Source: Paraclostridium dentum
GTDB taxonomy: Bacteria; Bacillota; Clostridia; Peptostreptococcales; Peptostreptococcaceae
DNA: 64,000 nucleotides
NCBI RefSeq assembly: GCF_012922555.1
Contig: NZ_WIPK01000002.1
Span: 248,001-312,000 of the forward strand
Reading direction: 5' to 3'
Position numbers and translations under genes: made by a program. Numbering within the stretch: position 1 is the stretch's first letter; each line of letters starts with the position of its first letter. The notes below the pieces were generated by a model. That model searched no databases. It saw only the letters and a list, made by a program, of their open reading frames with translations, and had not been told where the DNA came from. Shown here one piece after another: positions 28,513 through 37,316 of the stretch.

Positions 28513-28779
28513 TTAAAACATAGAAAAGATATCTAATGCAGCAAACGTAAAACTCACAACTGTATTAAATAAAGAAAAAAACTGTATTATACTATAAAGC
28601 TTATAGTTATGGATCATATCATATAAGCTGATACATCCAATAGTCAATAAGCCTACAATACTTAAAATAATAATATCAGCAAATATATCAATGCAAATTA
28701 AGATTAAAGCAATGATTGCTAACATAGAAGATAATGAAAAACATTTAGATAAAGTATAAGTATTTGTTGCACTTTTCAA
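28513..28779 (-). CDS. Small three-helix membrane protein (TTG-start family), member 1
   Basis: 88 residues, start TTG with GAGGTGATTTAT upstream. Three hydrophobic helices; between helices 2 and 3 the pattern 'SLYDMIHNYKLYS' is shared in style with the other members (28876, 29292, 61493, 63135). The closest relative is the gene at 63135 (same 'DIFSMF'/'DVFSMF' end). A pseudogene copy lies at 61052-61312. Function unknown. Confidence 0.65.
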   Translation of the reverse strand: MKSATNTYTLSKCFSLSSMLAIIALILICIDIFADIIILSIVGLLTIGCISLYDMIHNYKLYSIIQFFSLFNTVVSFTFAALDIFSMF

Positions 28780-28875
28780 TATAAATCACCTCTATATACT
28801 TATATGAAATTATATAAGAGCTAAAACTAAATAAAATGTATTGAAAAATGGACAAGCACTATAGTAAGTAGAACA

Positions 28876-29109
28876 CTAGTAGTAAAAAATAGAAAATAAT
28901 CCAGCAACTATAAATACTAGAGCAAAAGGAAAAGACTTTAAGTCTAATTTTCCAGAATCCTTATAAGCAAAATAAGTTTCATAAGAAAATATAAAACCAA
29001 GTAAAAGAGTCACTATACTAGTTAAAGTAATAGAGTAATTGAAACAGTTATAGATAATCATACAAGTGCAGATAACTTTTAGAGCGTTAAACCTAGACAT
29101 GCTACTCAA
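28876..29109 (-). CDS. Small three-helix membrane protein (TTG-start family), member 2
   Basis: 77 residues, TTG start with GGAGGTGTTTAA upstream. Hydrophobic helices around 'TCMIIYNCFNYSITL', then 'FSYETYFAYKDSGKL', then a third helix. Same architecture as its neighbours but only weakly similar. Absent from the right-hand repeat. Function unknown. Confidence 0.6.
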   Translation of the reverse strand: MSSMSRFNALKVICTCMIIYNCFNYSITLTSIVTLLLGFIFSYETYFAYKDSGKLDLKSFPFALVFIVAGLFSIFYY

Positions 29110-29291
29110 TTAAACACCTCCTTAACGTATTCAACATAATTGTAGTTAAGGAAATTTCAAATAGCAATATATTAAAAATGATAAAAATTAAATTTAACAA
29201 ACAAAAAATAAGATGACATAAAAGTTAGTAGTTTCCTAAAATTTATATCACCTTACTTTTAATTATAAACTATCAAAATCTAAAGAAATAT

Positions 29292-29537
29292 TTATGAAAA
29301 GCAAATTAGCGAGAAACCTATAAGTAAGCCCATTACAGCAAAAACTATAGATAAGAAGTTTAAAGTATTAAAAGTTTTATAGTGGATATATGAATCATAT
29401 GAATTTATCAATCCAGCAATGAAAATACCTAGACCACCTGAAATGGCAGAACTATGTATTATAGAGAAATAAATAAATACAAAAAATAATACATATAAGA
29501 AGCTTCTTAATGGACTTAACTTAGTAATAGTATTCAA
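29292..29537 (-). CDS. Small three-helix membrane protein (TTG-start family), member 3
   Basis: 81 residues, TTG start behind AGGAGGTGATTAT. Pattern 'INSYDSYIHYKTFNTLNFLS' between helices 2 and 3. Nearly identical to the gene at 61493-61738; their ~100-nt upstream regions are also alike, so the promoter travels with the gene. Function unknown. Confidence 0.65.
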   Translation of the reverse strand: MNTITKLSPLRSFLYVLFFVFIYFSIIHSSAISGGLGIFIAGLINSYDSYIHYKTFNTLNFLSIVFAVMGLLIGFSLICFS

Positions 29538-29633
29538 ATAATCACCTCCTTAGATCTTTCAAGTTAATACCAGCTAAGTTTACTTTAAATAGCAACGAAA
29601 TAAGTATATACAAACAAAGTAGTATTCAAACAC

Positions 29634-29738
29634 AAAAAGGCTTGGGGGCGGCGAGAATTTTCTTGCGAGTTAGTGAAGTAGTAAGTAAATACATAGACGA
29701 AACATTAAAGCTCAAGTTTTTAGGATTTTACAATAAAG
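29634..29738 (+). pseudogene. Remnant coding unit 1 (SEVV repeat)
   Basis: In one frame the stretch reads 'RVSEVVSKYIDETLKLKFLG'. Near-copies follow at 29767-29874 and 61835-61940. No start or ribosome site; I read it as an eroded gene end repeated by the same events that copied the flanking block. Gene identity unknown. Confidence 0.45.
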
Positions 29739-29766
29739 AATCAAAAATAATAAATCAGTATTCAAT

Positions 29767-29874
29767 CAAAAAAGGCACGGGGTGGCAAGATCGTTCTTAT
29801 GAGCTAGTGAAGTGGTAAATAAATTCATTGACGAAACGTTAAAGCTCGAGTTCTTTAGAGCTTTACAGTGAAGG
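29767..29874 (+). pseudogene. Remnant coding unit 2 (SEVV repeat)
   Basis: Reads 'ASEVVNKFIDETLKLEFFRA' then LQ and TGA, with a stop just before the conserved part. Tandem with unit 1, directly upstream of the DnaD-like gene. Confidence 0.45.
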
Positions 29875-29930
29875 AAAGGAATATATTTATCATGAACGCC
29901 CACCTAACTAAGAAAAAAGGGGGATATATT

Positions 29931-30884
29931 ATGGCAGTTTTCAGACAAGTACACATAGATTTTTGGCAAGATGGTTTTGTATTAGATTTAACACCAGAAG
30001 AGAAATACTTCTACTTATATCTAATGACTAACAGCAAAACTACTCAATGTGGAGTTTATGAACTTCCAAGAAGAATAATAGAAACTGAAACAGGATACAA
30101 CAGAGAAACAGTTGAAAAACTTTTAGATAGATTTGAAGGCTATAAAAAGATAGTCTATGATAAATCTTCAAATGAGATATTTATAAATAACTGGGTTAAA
30201 TACAATAAGATAGTTAGCCCAAAAGTTAAAAAATGCGTAGAAAAAGAGTTAAAAGAAATTAAAAGTCAAACTTTAATAAATCTATTTTTAAATGAATGTA
30301 ATAAGTATGGATACAGTATCGATACCCCTATCAAAAAAGTGGACAACTATTTAAATACAGTATCGATACCCATGACCAAACTTGAAAGCAACTTAGATAA
30401 CCACTATGGGGAAGAAAAAGAAAAACAAAAAGAAAAAGAAGAAGAAAAATACATAAATAAAGATGTAGGTATGGATATGTGTGTAAAAGAAGATGTATCT
30501 AAATATGCAAAACTATATGAGCAAAACATAGGACTTATTAATGGAATTGTAGCAGAGTGGTTAATTGAAATTAGTGAAACTATAGATAGTAGATTATTTA
30601 AAAGAGCTATAGAAATAGCAACAGATAATGGAAGGTGTAATAAGGGATATGTTAACGGAATTATAAAACAATGGATAGAAAAAAACATAAAGACTTTTGA
30701 AGATTTAAAAGCTTATGAAATTGGAAGAACAAATCAAGGGGGAAATGAAAATGGAGCACCTATCAATGAGCATGGAAAATCTAAGTATCAAAAAGATGCT
30801 AACTCAGAGGACTCAAACATTTATAGAAAGCCAACAGAAGAAGAACTTAGAGAAATCAGAGAATTCATTGAGGGAGAAAACTAA
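29931..30884 (+). CDS. DnaD-domain phage-type replication protein
   Basis: An earlier ATG (29868) is open, but AAAAGGGGGATATATT places the start at 29931 (317 residues). N-terminal winged helix 'FWQDGFVLDLTPEEKYFYLY' and 'CGVYELPRRIIETETGYNRE' as in phage replisome organisers; a Lys/Glu-rich linker; C-terminal DnaD domain 'IAEWLIEISETID...YVNGIIKQWIEKNIKT' style. Overlaps the DnaC-like gene downstream. First gene of the phage-like core of the island. Confidence 0.88.
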   Translation: MAVFRQVHIDFWQDGFVLDLTPEEKYFYLYLMTNSKTTQCGVYELPRRIIETETGYNRETVEKLLDRFEGYKKIVYDKSSNEIFINNWVKYNKIVSPKVKKCVEKELKEIKSQTLINLFLNECNKYGYSIDTPIKKVDNYLNTVSIPMTKLESNLDNHYGEEKEKQKEKEEEKYINKDVGMDMCVKEDVSKYAKLYEQNIGLINGIVAEWLIEISETIDSRLFKRAIEIATDNGRCNKGYVNGIIKQWIEKNIKTFEDLKAYEIGRTNQGGNENGAPINEHGKSKYQKDANSEDSNIYRKPTEEELREIREFIEGEN

Positions 30885-31554
30885 ATATAGATGCAATAAG
30901 TGTAGAGATTTAACATTTATAATTGAAGGGGATGTGGCAGTTCCTTGTGAATGTAGAGAATTAAGAGAAGCTGAAGAGATTTTAAAATCAAGTGGTATAA
31001 GTGATGAATTTAGGAAAAAGACTTTTGAAAGCTTCGATTATGCATATGATATTCAAGTCGTAGAAGCTTATAAAAAAGCTAATAAATATGTTAATAGCTT
31101 TAATGAAATTAAAGATACTAGAAATAACTCAATAATGTTTTTAGGACAAGTAGGTTCAGGAAAAACTCATTTATCATTAGCGATTGCAAATAAGCTAATG
31201 GATAATTGTGTTGGAGTTTTATATATGTCTTATCAAGAAGCTATAACTAGTATTAAACAAAATGTAATGGACAGTGAAGAATATGAAAGGATTATTGTTA
31301 GATACAAAAGAGCTAAGGTGCTTTTAATAGATGACTTATTTAACGGAAGTATTACTAAGAGTGATATAAATATTATGCTTGAGATTATTAATTTTAGATA
31401 TTTTAATAATTTGCCAGTTATAGTTAGTTGTGAAAGAGAAGTTGAAGAGCTTTTGGATATTGATGAAGCGGTGGGGAGTAGGTTGATTGAAATGAGTAGG
31501 GGCAGTGTTGTGGAGTTTAAGGGTAGTAAGCTTAATTATAGGGTTTATGTATGA
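30751..31554 (+). CDS. DnaC-like helicase loader ATPase
   Basis: Start ATG 30751 follows AGGGGGAA; it lies within the DnaD gene in another frame (134-nt overlap). 267 residues: zinc-binding 'CNKCRDLTF-CECRE', then AAA+ ATPase with Walker A 'GQVGSGKTH' and Walker B 'VLLIDDLF', sensor 'VSCERE' and arginine 'GSRLIEMSRG'. It loads the replicative helicase. Two decayed copies of its 3' part lie at 32281-32745 and 36745-36856. Confidence 0.9.
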   Translation: MEHLSMSMENLSIKKMLTQRTQTFIESQQKKNLEKSENSLREKTKYRCNKCRDLTFIIEGDVAVPCECRELREAEEILKSSGISDEFRKKTFESFDYAYDIQVVEAYKKANKYVNSFNEIKDTRNNSIMFLGQVGSGKTHLSLAIANKLMDNCVGVLYMSYQEAITSIKQNVMDSEEYERIIVRYKRAKVLLIDDLFNGSITKSDINIMLEIINFRYFNNLPVIVSCEREVEELLDIDEAVGSRLIEMSRGSVVEFKGSKLNYRVYV

Positions 31555-31592
31555 GATAATTAAATGTAATAATAGTGTTTTATATACAGATT

Positions 31593-32153
31593 CTAATCAT
31601 CTAGATAATTAGAATCTGTAACATTGCCATTCTTATCGTAATAAATATAGTTCTTAACTGATGGCATTTCATCACGTTTAAAAGGGTCATAACCTCCGTT
31701 ACCGTAATCTTCAGAAATCCTCAATTGATTACCCATTATAAATGGATTTTTATAGTCATAATAATCCACTGTTACTTGGAGAAAACTGTTAACTGAAGCT
31801 ACCATTTTATTTCCGTTTTTATATACAAAATGTTGTGGACCAGCAAAAGCAATTATAACAAATGAAAATAATAGAGTTAGAATCATCATTATAACTATAA
31901 TTAAAATACTTAATCTATTTAGAATTAATAATAGAAGGTCGAAAGATTTTCTATTTTTAAGGTCATTTAAAAAGTTAATAGTTATTACAAAGATGGATAA
32001 AAATATAATTGTTAATGTCATAATAAAAGTATTATTAACAATATGAGTATAAGTAAGATTGTGCAAATTGAGATAATATCTTGAAGATGCATAAATAACC
32101 ACTAATAATATTAGTAATATTATTAGTTTTAAAAAAATATTTTTTTTATTCAT
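31593..32153 (-). CDS. Membrane protein, unknown function
   Basis: 186 residues: N-terminal helix (about 9-24), two more hydrophobic segments (about 42-60 and 78-108), then a ~75-residue polar domain with Tyr/Asp-rich 'DYYDYKNPF' and 'DYGNGGYDPF' that should lie outside. No family recognised. It is opposite in strand to the replication genes and sits between dnaC and its first pseudogene, as inserted cargo. Confidence 0.6.
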   Translation of the reverse strand: MNKKNIFLKLIILLILLVVIYASSRYYLNLHNLTYTHIVNNTFIMTLTIIFLSIFVITINFLNDLKNRKSFDLLLLILNRLSILIIVIMMILTLLFSFVIIAFAGPQHFVYKNGNKMVASVNSFLQVTVDYYDYKNPFIMGNQLRISEDYGNGGYDPFKRDEMPSVKNYIYYDKNGNVTDSNYLDD

Positions 32154-32280
32154 ATATATAACCCCTAACGAATTAGTATAGTTAATAGCAAAACTTAAAC
32201 AAAATTAAATATTCATTTTGTTTAAGTTTAATTTTTTTGATGTTGCACATTTAAGTATAACATAAATTTATCACCTTAAT

Positions 32281-32745
32281 ATGGGAAAAAATTGTTATGT
32301 AAATAGATTCAATGATATTAAAAATACTAGAAACAACTTCATTATGTTTTTAGGACAAGTAGGTTTAGGGGAAGAACATTTATCACTAGCGATTGCAAAT
32401 AAGCTAATGGATAATTGTGTTGGTGTTTTATATATGACTTATAGAGAAGTTATAACTAGGATTAAGCAAAATGTAATGGATAGTGAATAGTATGAAAGGA
32501 TTATTGGTAGATATGAAAGATCTAAGGTACTTTTAATAGATGACTTGTTTAAGGATAATATTACTAAGAGCGATATAAATATTATATTTGAGATTGTTAA
32601 TTTTAGATATTTTAATAATTTGCTATTTATAGTGAGCTGTGAAAAGGAAGCTGAAGAACTTTTGGATATTGATGAAGTGGAGGGAAACAGGTTGATTTAA
32701 ATAAGCAAAGGTTGTATTGTTGAACTTAGTGATAGGAACTTGTAG
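32281..32745 (+). pseudogene. dnaC-like pseudogene (copy 2)
   Basis: Homologous to the second half of the DnaC-like gene at 30751. The same frame carries TAG at 32488 and TAA at 32698 before its end at 32745. Walker A has decayed from GQVGSGKTH to GQVGLGEEH, losing the catalytic Lys. No ribosome site. Confidence 0.85.
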
Positions 32746-33069
32746 ATATGTTTATACTATGAAATAAAATTATAGATACTGGGAAATAGGGAAGAAAGTG
32801 ATTTATAAATTTTTCACATCCTAATTCAAAAAAACATAATGTTAAAATGTTTCATAAAAATAAATATTTTATTAAAGATAATATAAAACTTATACTTATA
32901 TAAATATAGTATTTAGAGTAAGTAATAGCGAACCGTATTACAAGTAACAGAGCGCAATTTGATAAATTAATAGGTTGTATAGGAATAGATTTAAACGTAT
33001 GACTAAAGGTATTTTTATGTAACTTTATAGAAACTATTTATATATTATGATATAATAATGGTATAATAT

Positions 33070-33141
33070 GGGGCGATGGTGTAATGGTAAAAACACACTG
33101 AAGATCAGAATAATAGTTAGGTTCGATTCCTAACCGCCAAA
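33070..33141 (+). other. tRNA-like element (degenerate tRNA)
   Basis: It has a D-arm-like GTGTAATGGTAAAAACAC and a perfect T-arm, stem TTAGG/CCTAA (33117-33121/33129-33133) with loop TTCGATT, then CCGCCAA. The acceptor stem pairs only over GGCG/CGCC and there is no regular 5-bp anticodon stem, so it is not a normal tRNA. A TATAAT lies at 33062-33067. The T-arm half can also pair with 33169-33185 just upstream of the HEPN gene. Confidence 0.5.
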
Positions 33142-33185
33142 GGCTATAATTATTAAGAAGATTGTAGTTTTTGGCGATTAGGAAA
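33126..33185 (+). promoter_or_regulatory. Inverted repeat joining the tRNA-like 3' half to the HEPN leader
   Basis: Arms 33126-33141 and 33169-33185 pair over about 15 of 16 positions. Folding it would compete with the T-arm and end 6-10 nt before the HEPN ribosome site GAGGTAGAT. Confidence 0.45.
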
Positions 33186-33201
33186 TCTAAATGAGGTAGA
33201 T

Positions 33202-33921
33202 ATGTATCATAAGCATTGTGAGAATTTGAGGTATCTTAAAAAAGGAATAGATGTATTGAAGTTAGATTTAAATCAAAGTATATCTCAAGAAGATGAAATT
33301 AAAATAAATATATATAATAAACTTTTATCCGCTTTAGTTACAAGCTGGGCTGAAGTTAGGGTTTTAAAACTTGTGAATGAACCAAATGGATTTACTGAAC
33401 TTGAAAAAAATTTTATTGAGGATAAAAAACTAAGTTTAGAGCAAAAATGGAAAAAATCATTGAAAATAGCAATATGTAAAGCATATGGCATTAACTATCT
33501 AACACCTAATAATAAATTAATTAAAGATAATATTGTTGAAGCCAATCTTAGTGGGGATATGAAAATTAAATTTAAAGAGCTTAAAGATATAATTGATAAA
33601 GATTTAGTCCCATCAATAAACATAAGAAATAAAATAGCACATGGTCAGTGGAGGTATCCAATATCTAATGACTTCAAAAGTGTTAATATTGAATTAGAAG
33701 ATGAATTTTATAATGAAAATATAATTATATTTTCATATAGAATTAATGTATTTGAAAAATTATCTCGAATTATTCATGATTTATGTGTATCAAGGCCAAC
33801 ATTTGAAAGGGACTTTGATAGATTATTTGCAAATATAAGATCTGAAAGAGGTCGTAATCACATAAAAACATACGAAAAACATTGTAGACAAAAAATTGAG
33901 AAATATAAGAGAAGAAGATAG
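33202..33921 (+). CDS. HEPN-like protein, putative RNase/toxin
   Basis: 239 residues, all-alpha, with the HEPN signature R-x4-H as 'RNKIAH' (142-147). HEPN proteins with this motif are usually RNases used in toxin-antitoxin, abortive infection or RNA processing. C-terminal 40 residues are very basic ('RSERGRNHIKTYEKHCRQKI'), fit for RNA. RBS GAGGTAGAT. No obvious MNT antitoxin partner beside it; a tRNA-like element is directly upstream. Function inferred from the motif. Confidence 0.65.
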   Translation: MYHKHCENLRYLKKGIDVLKLDLNQSISQEDEIKINIYNKLLSALVTSWAEVRVLKLVNEPNGFTELEKNFIEDKKLSLEQKWKKSLKIAICKAYGINYLTPNNKLIKDNIVEANLSGDMKIKFKELKDIIDKDLVPSINIRNKIAHGQWRYPISNDFKSVNIELEDEFYNENIIIFSYRINVFEKLSRIIHDLCVSRPTFERDFDRLFANIRSERGRNHIKTYEKHCRQKIEKYKRRR

Positions 33922-33961
33922 ATTAGTAATTTAGAATAATAGTTTTTAGAATAAAATAGAT

Positions 33962-33993
33962 AACCGTATCATTTACTTATGATACGGTTTTTG
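33962..33993 (+). terminator. Terminator after the HEPN gene
   Basis: 11-bp stem AACCGTATCAT/ATGATACGGTT followed by TTT. The rest of 33994-34251 holds no gene that I can see. Confidence 0.8.
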
Positions 33994-34251
33994 CAAATAC
34001 GGAAATAATAGTATATATTATATTGAGATAACTATATAAGCATTTTGTTTATAGAATGGTGGGAAGTTAATTTAATACAACATAGTAGATATAGCAATTT
34101 AAATAAAGAATAGACAAGAAGCTATTTTAAGAGAGTATAATTGTAAAAGGTGATGATATAGAGATAATTAAGTGGGATGAATAGGTATAATAAAAGTATA
34201 AAGTAATTTAAAGGTAAATAGGTATTTGTAGTTGATATGGAGGATTTATAA

Positions 34252-34896
34252 ATGCAAATAAAAGATTATATTACAATAACAATTTCATTGGCTGCTTTGT
34301 TTTTTTCATTTTGTAGCGTATTATTTACTTTTTTAAATTTTAGAAGAACTACAACAAGATTAAAATTTGAACAGTTGCAATTCTTACCTAATCCCTTATC
34401 AAATAGGGCTCGACCTAATATTTTATATTTATATGGGGAGCAAAATCCAGACTTGTGGACTGTTGCTCCTATATTTTATTTGGTTATATATATAAAAATA
34501 AATAATTTAAGTCATACAGGGATTACAATAAATAATTTTATTATTAACAATAAGTTTTTGGTTTCAAAATTCAATACAGAAAAGCTAGAAAAAGAGCTTA
34601 CACTTAGTTATTTTTCTAGTAAGGAATCTGAAATTAGAGATTTAAAAAACTATGGGTATGTGATTCCGGTGGATTTAACTACTTTAAGACCTTATGATTA
34701 TGATTTTATAAGTATAGGGGATAGAATAGAATCTAAATCTAGTATAGAGGGTGTAATAATCATTTCGGGAAATCGAGATTTATATATGTCTGTTGATGAA
34801 GGTATCAATAAATTGACTATTGTAACACCTGATAAAAAATTTGATAATTATATAGAAATTGACAAAACGGTCATACCTAAGGTCAATAAAAGTTAA
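34252..34896 (+). CDS. Single-pass membrane protein, unknown function
   Basis: 214 residues: one N-terminal membrane helix (about 8-30), a short basic stretch, then a beta-rich soluble domain with 'IEGVIIISGNRDLYMSV'. RBS TGGAGGATTTATA. No family recognised. It lies between the HEPN and RES genes, all on one strand, in island cargo. Confidence 0.6.
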   Translation: MQIKDYITITISLAALFFSFCSVLFTFLNFRRTTTRLKFEQLQFLPNPLSNRARPNILYLYGEQNPDLWTVAPIFYLVIYIKINNLSHTGITINNFIINNKFLVSKFNTEKLEKELTLSYFSSKESEIRDLKNYGYVIPVDLTTLRPYDYDFISIGDRIESKSSIEGVIIISGNRDLYMSVDEGINKLTIVTPDKKFDNYIEIDKTVIPKVNKS

Positions 34897-35119
34897 TTTA
34901 TAGATATTTTAGTGGATAGTAGAATTTTAACTAATTATTTAGTGGCTGAATATGTCAAATGTAGAAATCGTTAAATTCCAGTTTACTATACCAAGAAAAA
35001 TGAGCATAGCCTTTATATGCTAACATATATAGGTATAGATAGAATATAGCAAAAAATAAATATACATTATAATTAAGACACATATTGTAACCAATTTTAA
35101 AATAAGGGAGGGACAATTC

Positions 35120-35989
35120 ATGAACTCAAAACATATAAACTTTTTAAAAAGTGTAGATCCGTTAGAGTTAATGAGTAAGATAAGAAGTTTTAGAAAACTA
35201 GATATTAAAAATATGGAATATAGTGAGATTTCTAAAGCGATTGAAGAAGTATTAACATTTAATGGGGAATTTATATATACTACAAATATTCAAATATATC
35301 CAAAGGGAACAAAGTTTTTTAGAGTAAGAGAATTAAAAGGAAGTAAAATACCTAATGAAAATTTATCCTTTGAGTCAGATTTTTGGAATGCTCCAGAAAA
35401 ATTTATAACAAAGTATGGAAGACTAAATAAACCAGGAGAATCATTATTATATACGTCACCAATCAATCCACAAGTGGCAATTAGAGAGGTTAAATTAGCT
35501 GATAATAGCTTTTATGCAATAATTGTATATGAAGCTAAAGCAGACATTAAGGTAAACTCTATAGGAATGGAATATAGTTATGAAAAATTAGGTATAGATA
35601 ATAAACAAGCAATTTTAATTAATGATATGATAAATGATTTTTTAAGAGATGAGTTTAGTAGGGAAGTAGGTAATGGAACTGAATATTTATATAAAATTTC
35701 AGAAATTATATCTAAAGGGTATTTTGATTTGCCTCCAAGGGTAGTACAAGATGCATGGGCGTATCCATCAATAAAAGATAAGTTATCTTACAATGTATGT
35801 TTTAGACCGGATATTGCAAAGGATGTTCTTGAACTTCAAGGAGCGCTGATATGCAAGTATGATAATACTGATAATATAAATGTAAAATGTGTATCAAATG
35901 GGTTCAATGAATATGGTTATACAAATTTTTATGAATTAGGATCTCCGATACAAAAGCAAATATTTCCGGAAATTAGCATAGGCAGTTAA
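35120..35989 (+). CDS. RES-domain protein
   Basis: 289 residues, RBS AAGGGAGGGACA. From residue ~60: 'KGTKFFRVRELKGSKIP', 'YGRLNKPGESLLYTSP', 'AIREVKL' correspond to the conserved Arg, the GRxNxPG turn and Glu of RES domains. RES proteins of RES-Xre pairs are NAD-degrading toxins; related single-gene forms occur in mobile elements. No Xre antitoxin is adjacent, so toxin activity is inference. Confidence 0.7.
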   Translation: MNSKHINFLKSVDPLELMSKIRSFRKLDIKNMEYSEISKAIEEVLTFNGEFIYTTNIQIYPKGTKFFRVRELKGSKIPNENLSFESDFWNAPEKFITKYGRLNKPGESLLYTSPINPQVAIREVKLADNSFYAIIVYEAKADIKVNSIGMEYSYEKLGIDNKQAILINDMINDFLRDEFSREVGNGTEYLYKISEIISKGYFDLPPRVVQDAWAYPSIKDKLSYNVCFRPDIAKDVLELQGALICKYDNTDNINVKCVSNGFNEYGYTNFYELGSPIQKQIFPEISIGS

Positions 35990-36231
35990 AAACACTTAAA
36001 ATTGGATAATTATATTACAATTGAATAGAACTATAAGAAAGTAAATAGAACCGTAATCTTTAGAGTAAGATCATAAGAAGAGTATCACAAAGTATATAAA
36101 AACAAATACTATAGATGTTATTTAAGTACGTATTTATGTAAAAGTGTATATATATTTTTTATGCAAAACAAAATAATTTTTTAGTTTAGTAATTGAATTT
36201 TGATTTCTTGTATTTTAAGAATAAAGTTGAA

Positions 36232-36290
36232 AAATAAAAAAGTGTAGCTAATAAATCTTAATGATTTAAAATAGATACACTTTTTTATTT
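36232..36290 (-). terminator. Terminator of YvrJ copy 1
   Basis: Near-perfect 18-bp stem with arms AAATAAAAAAGTGTA.. and ..TACACTTTTTTATTT, overlapping the YvrJ stop. The equivalent at 42670-42725 is partly diverged. Confidence 0.6.
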
Positions 36291-36440
36291 CTTATTATTA
36301 AGTTCATATATATTATTGCTTAATGAATTTATACTAGTACTCAGATTTTCAAGTTGACCTTCTATTCTAATTAATAAATACATAGTAACAATAGCAGGAA
36401 AACCTAAGTTAGATACTAAAGCCATTAAATCTAATTCCAT
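36285..36440 (-). CDS. YvrJ family protein, copy 1
   Basis: 51 residues, 'LMALVSNLGFPAIVTMYLLI' then 'RIEGQLENLSTSINSL', the YvrJ pattern of one membrane helix and a short coiled tail. RBS GGAGGTATATTCT. It follows the truncated DUF2922 gene on the minus strand. Copy 2 at 42720-42875 differs in few residues. Function unknown; YvrJ usually sits with DUF1659 and DUF2922 genes. Confidence 0.8.
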   Translation of the reverse strand: MELDLMALVSNLGFPAIVTMYLLIRIEGQLENLSTSINSLSNNIYELNNKK

Positions 36441-36515
36441 ATAGAATATACCTCCAATAAAATTAAAAATACTATTAGGAAACCCCCTCTAAATTTTAGA
36501 AGGGTTTCATGTAAA

Positions 36516-36738
36516 CTATATAACTAAGTCATATCCAGTAGTTGCAGTTTGAACTACTTTTGCTTCTAATGGAGCTTCTAACTCTTCACCAAATCTAGGA
36601 GCGAATATGTTCTTTTCAACTATTTGTTCCATATCAGCTTTTATTTCTTCCTCAGTTAAATCTTCTATAGGATCTGAAACAAATAAGCTTATTTTTCTTC
36701 CAAGAGTTGTAGAGAAAACCATTAATAATCTAGTTTCT
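36516..36738 (-). pseudogene. DUF2922 gene copy 1, 5'-truncated
   Basis: Matches the intact DUF2922 gene at 43060-43293 from 'ETRLLMVFSTTLGRK' to the C-terminus, but upstream of the 'ETR' codons the sequence is unrelated and the ribosome site is lost. The break at about 36738 joins directly to a dnaC-tail remnant. An internal ATG would leave 68 residues, probably untranslated. Confidence 0.75.
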
Positions 36739-36744
36739 AATAAT

Positions 36745-36856
36745 TTACGAAAAAGAAGTTGAATAACTTTTTAATTTTGATGAGTCAGAGGAAAGTAGGC
36801 TAATTGAAATGAGTAAAGGGGTATTATAGAGATTATAGTACGAAGTTTAATTAGGT
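36745..36856 (+). pseudogene. dnaC-tail remnant (copy 3)
   Basis: About 110 nt matching the 3' end of the DnaC-like gene: 'GAAGTTGAA', then codons for a degenerate 'ESRLIEMSKG' and a tail like 'GTACGAAGTTTAATTAGG'. In-frame stops are present. It starts at the break of the truncated DUF2922 gene. Confidence 0.65.
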
Positions 36857-36963
36857 AGTTTTGATTTTTAAAACATTATAGTAAGATACATAAAGCATGT
36901 ATAAAAATTTATTTAATTACAGACCCTAATTAGGAAAACCATGAAATTTCAGGAGGCTTAACA

Positions 36964-37311
36964 ATGGGTATAGTAACGAATAAGACAGATAAACATCAAG
37001 CATGTATAGATGAATGCCAAAAATGTGCTCAAGCATGTTATGAATGTTTTAATGAATGTTTAAATGAACCAGACATTAAAGAAAGAAAAAACTGTGTAAG
37101 TACCTTAGTTGAATGTGCTATGATGTGTCAAATGTCAGTATCAATGATGGCGATGAATGGAAAATTTTCGAAAGAACATTGTGAATTATGCGCTAAGATT
37201 TGTGAACAATGTGAGCAAGAATGTGCTATGTTTAAAGATGATCACTGCCAAAAATGTGCAAGTGTATGCCGTTCATGTGCAGACGAATGCAGAAAAATGG
37301 CTAATATGTAA
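36964..37311 (+). CDS. Four-helix copper-storage-type protein (Csp/DUF326)
   Basis: 115 residues with 19 cysteines in repeated CxxxC/CxxC steps along four helices ('CIDECQKCAQACYECFNEC', 'CELCAKICEQCEQEC', 'CQKCASVCRSCADEC'). Csp proteins bind many Cu(I) ions inside a four-helix bundle. No signal peptide, so a cytosolic store (Csp3-like). RBS AGGAGGCTTAAC. First gene of the copper module. Confidence 0.93.
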   Translation: MGIVTNKTDKHQACIDECQKCAQACYECFNECLNEPDIKERKNCVSTLVECAMMCQMSVSMMAMNGKFSKEHCELCAKICEQCEQECAMFKDDHCQKCASVCRSCADECRKMANM

Positions 37312-37316
37312 TTAGC

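Larger units (their letters stand above)
27957..29760. repeat. Direct repeat, left copy (FAD-gene tail plus small membrane genes)
   Basis: From 27957 (CATGCAAAATTAATGGCACC) the sequence matches 60497 onward: the FAD-gene tail, terminator, two of the small membrane genes, their upstream regions and one remnant unit, to about 29760/61960. The coding part is about 96% identical by eye; the intergenic part is more diverged, and the right copy lacks the gene at 28876-29109. Confidence 0.85.
36232..36738. repeat. Direct repeat D, copy 1 (YvrJ-DUF2922)
   Basis: Matches 42670-43282 over the terminator, YvrJ and most of DUF2922, with a different intergenic hairpin between the two genes. With copy 2 it brackets the ~6-kb copper module. 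Confidence 0.8.

Noticed and set aside
33070-33141. Functional tRNA gene
   Set aside because: D-arm and T-arm are good, but the acceptor stem pairs over only four bases and no regular anticodon stem exists, so it is reported as tRNA-like only.
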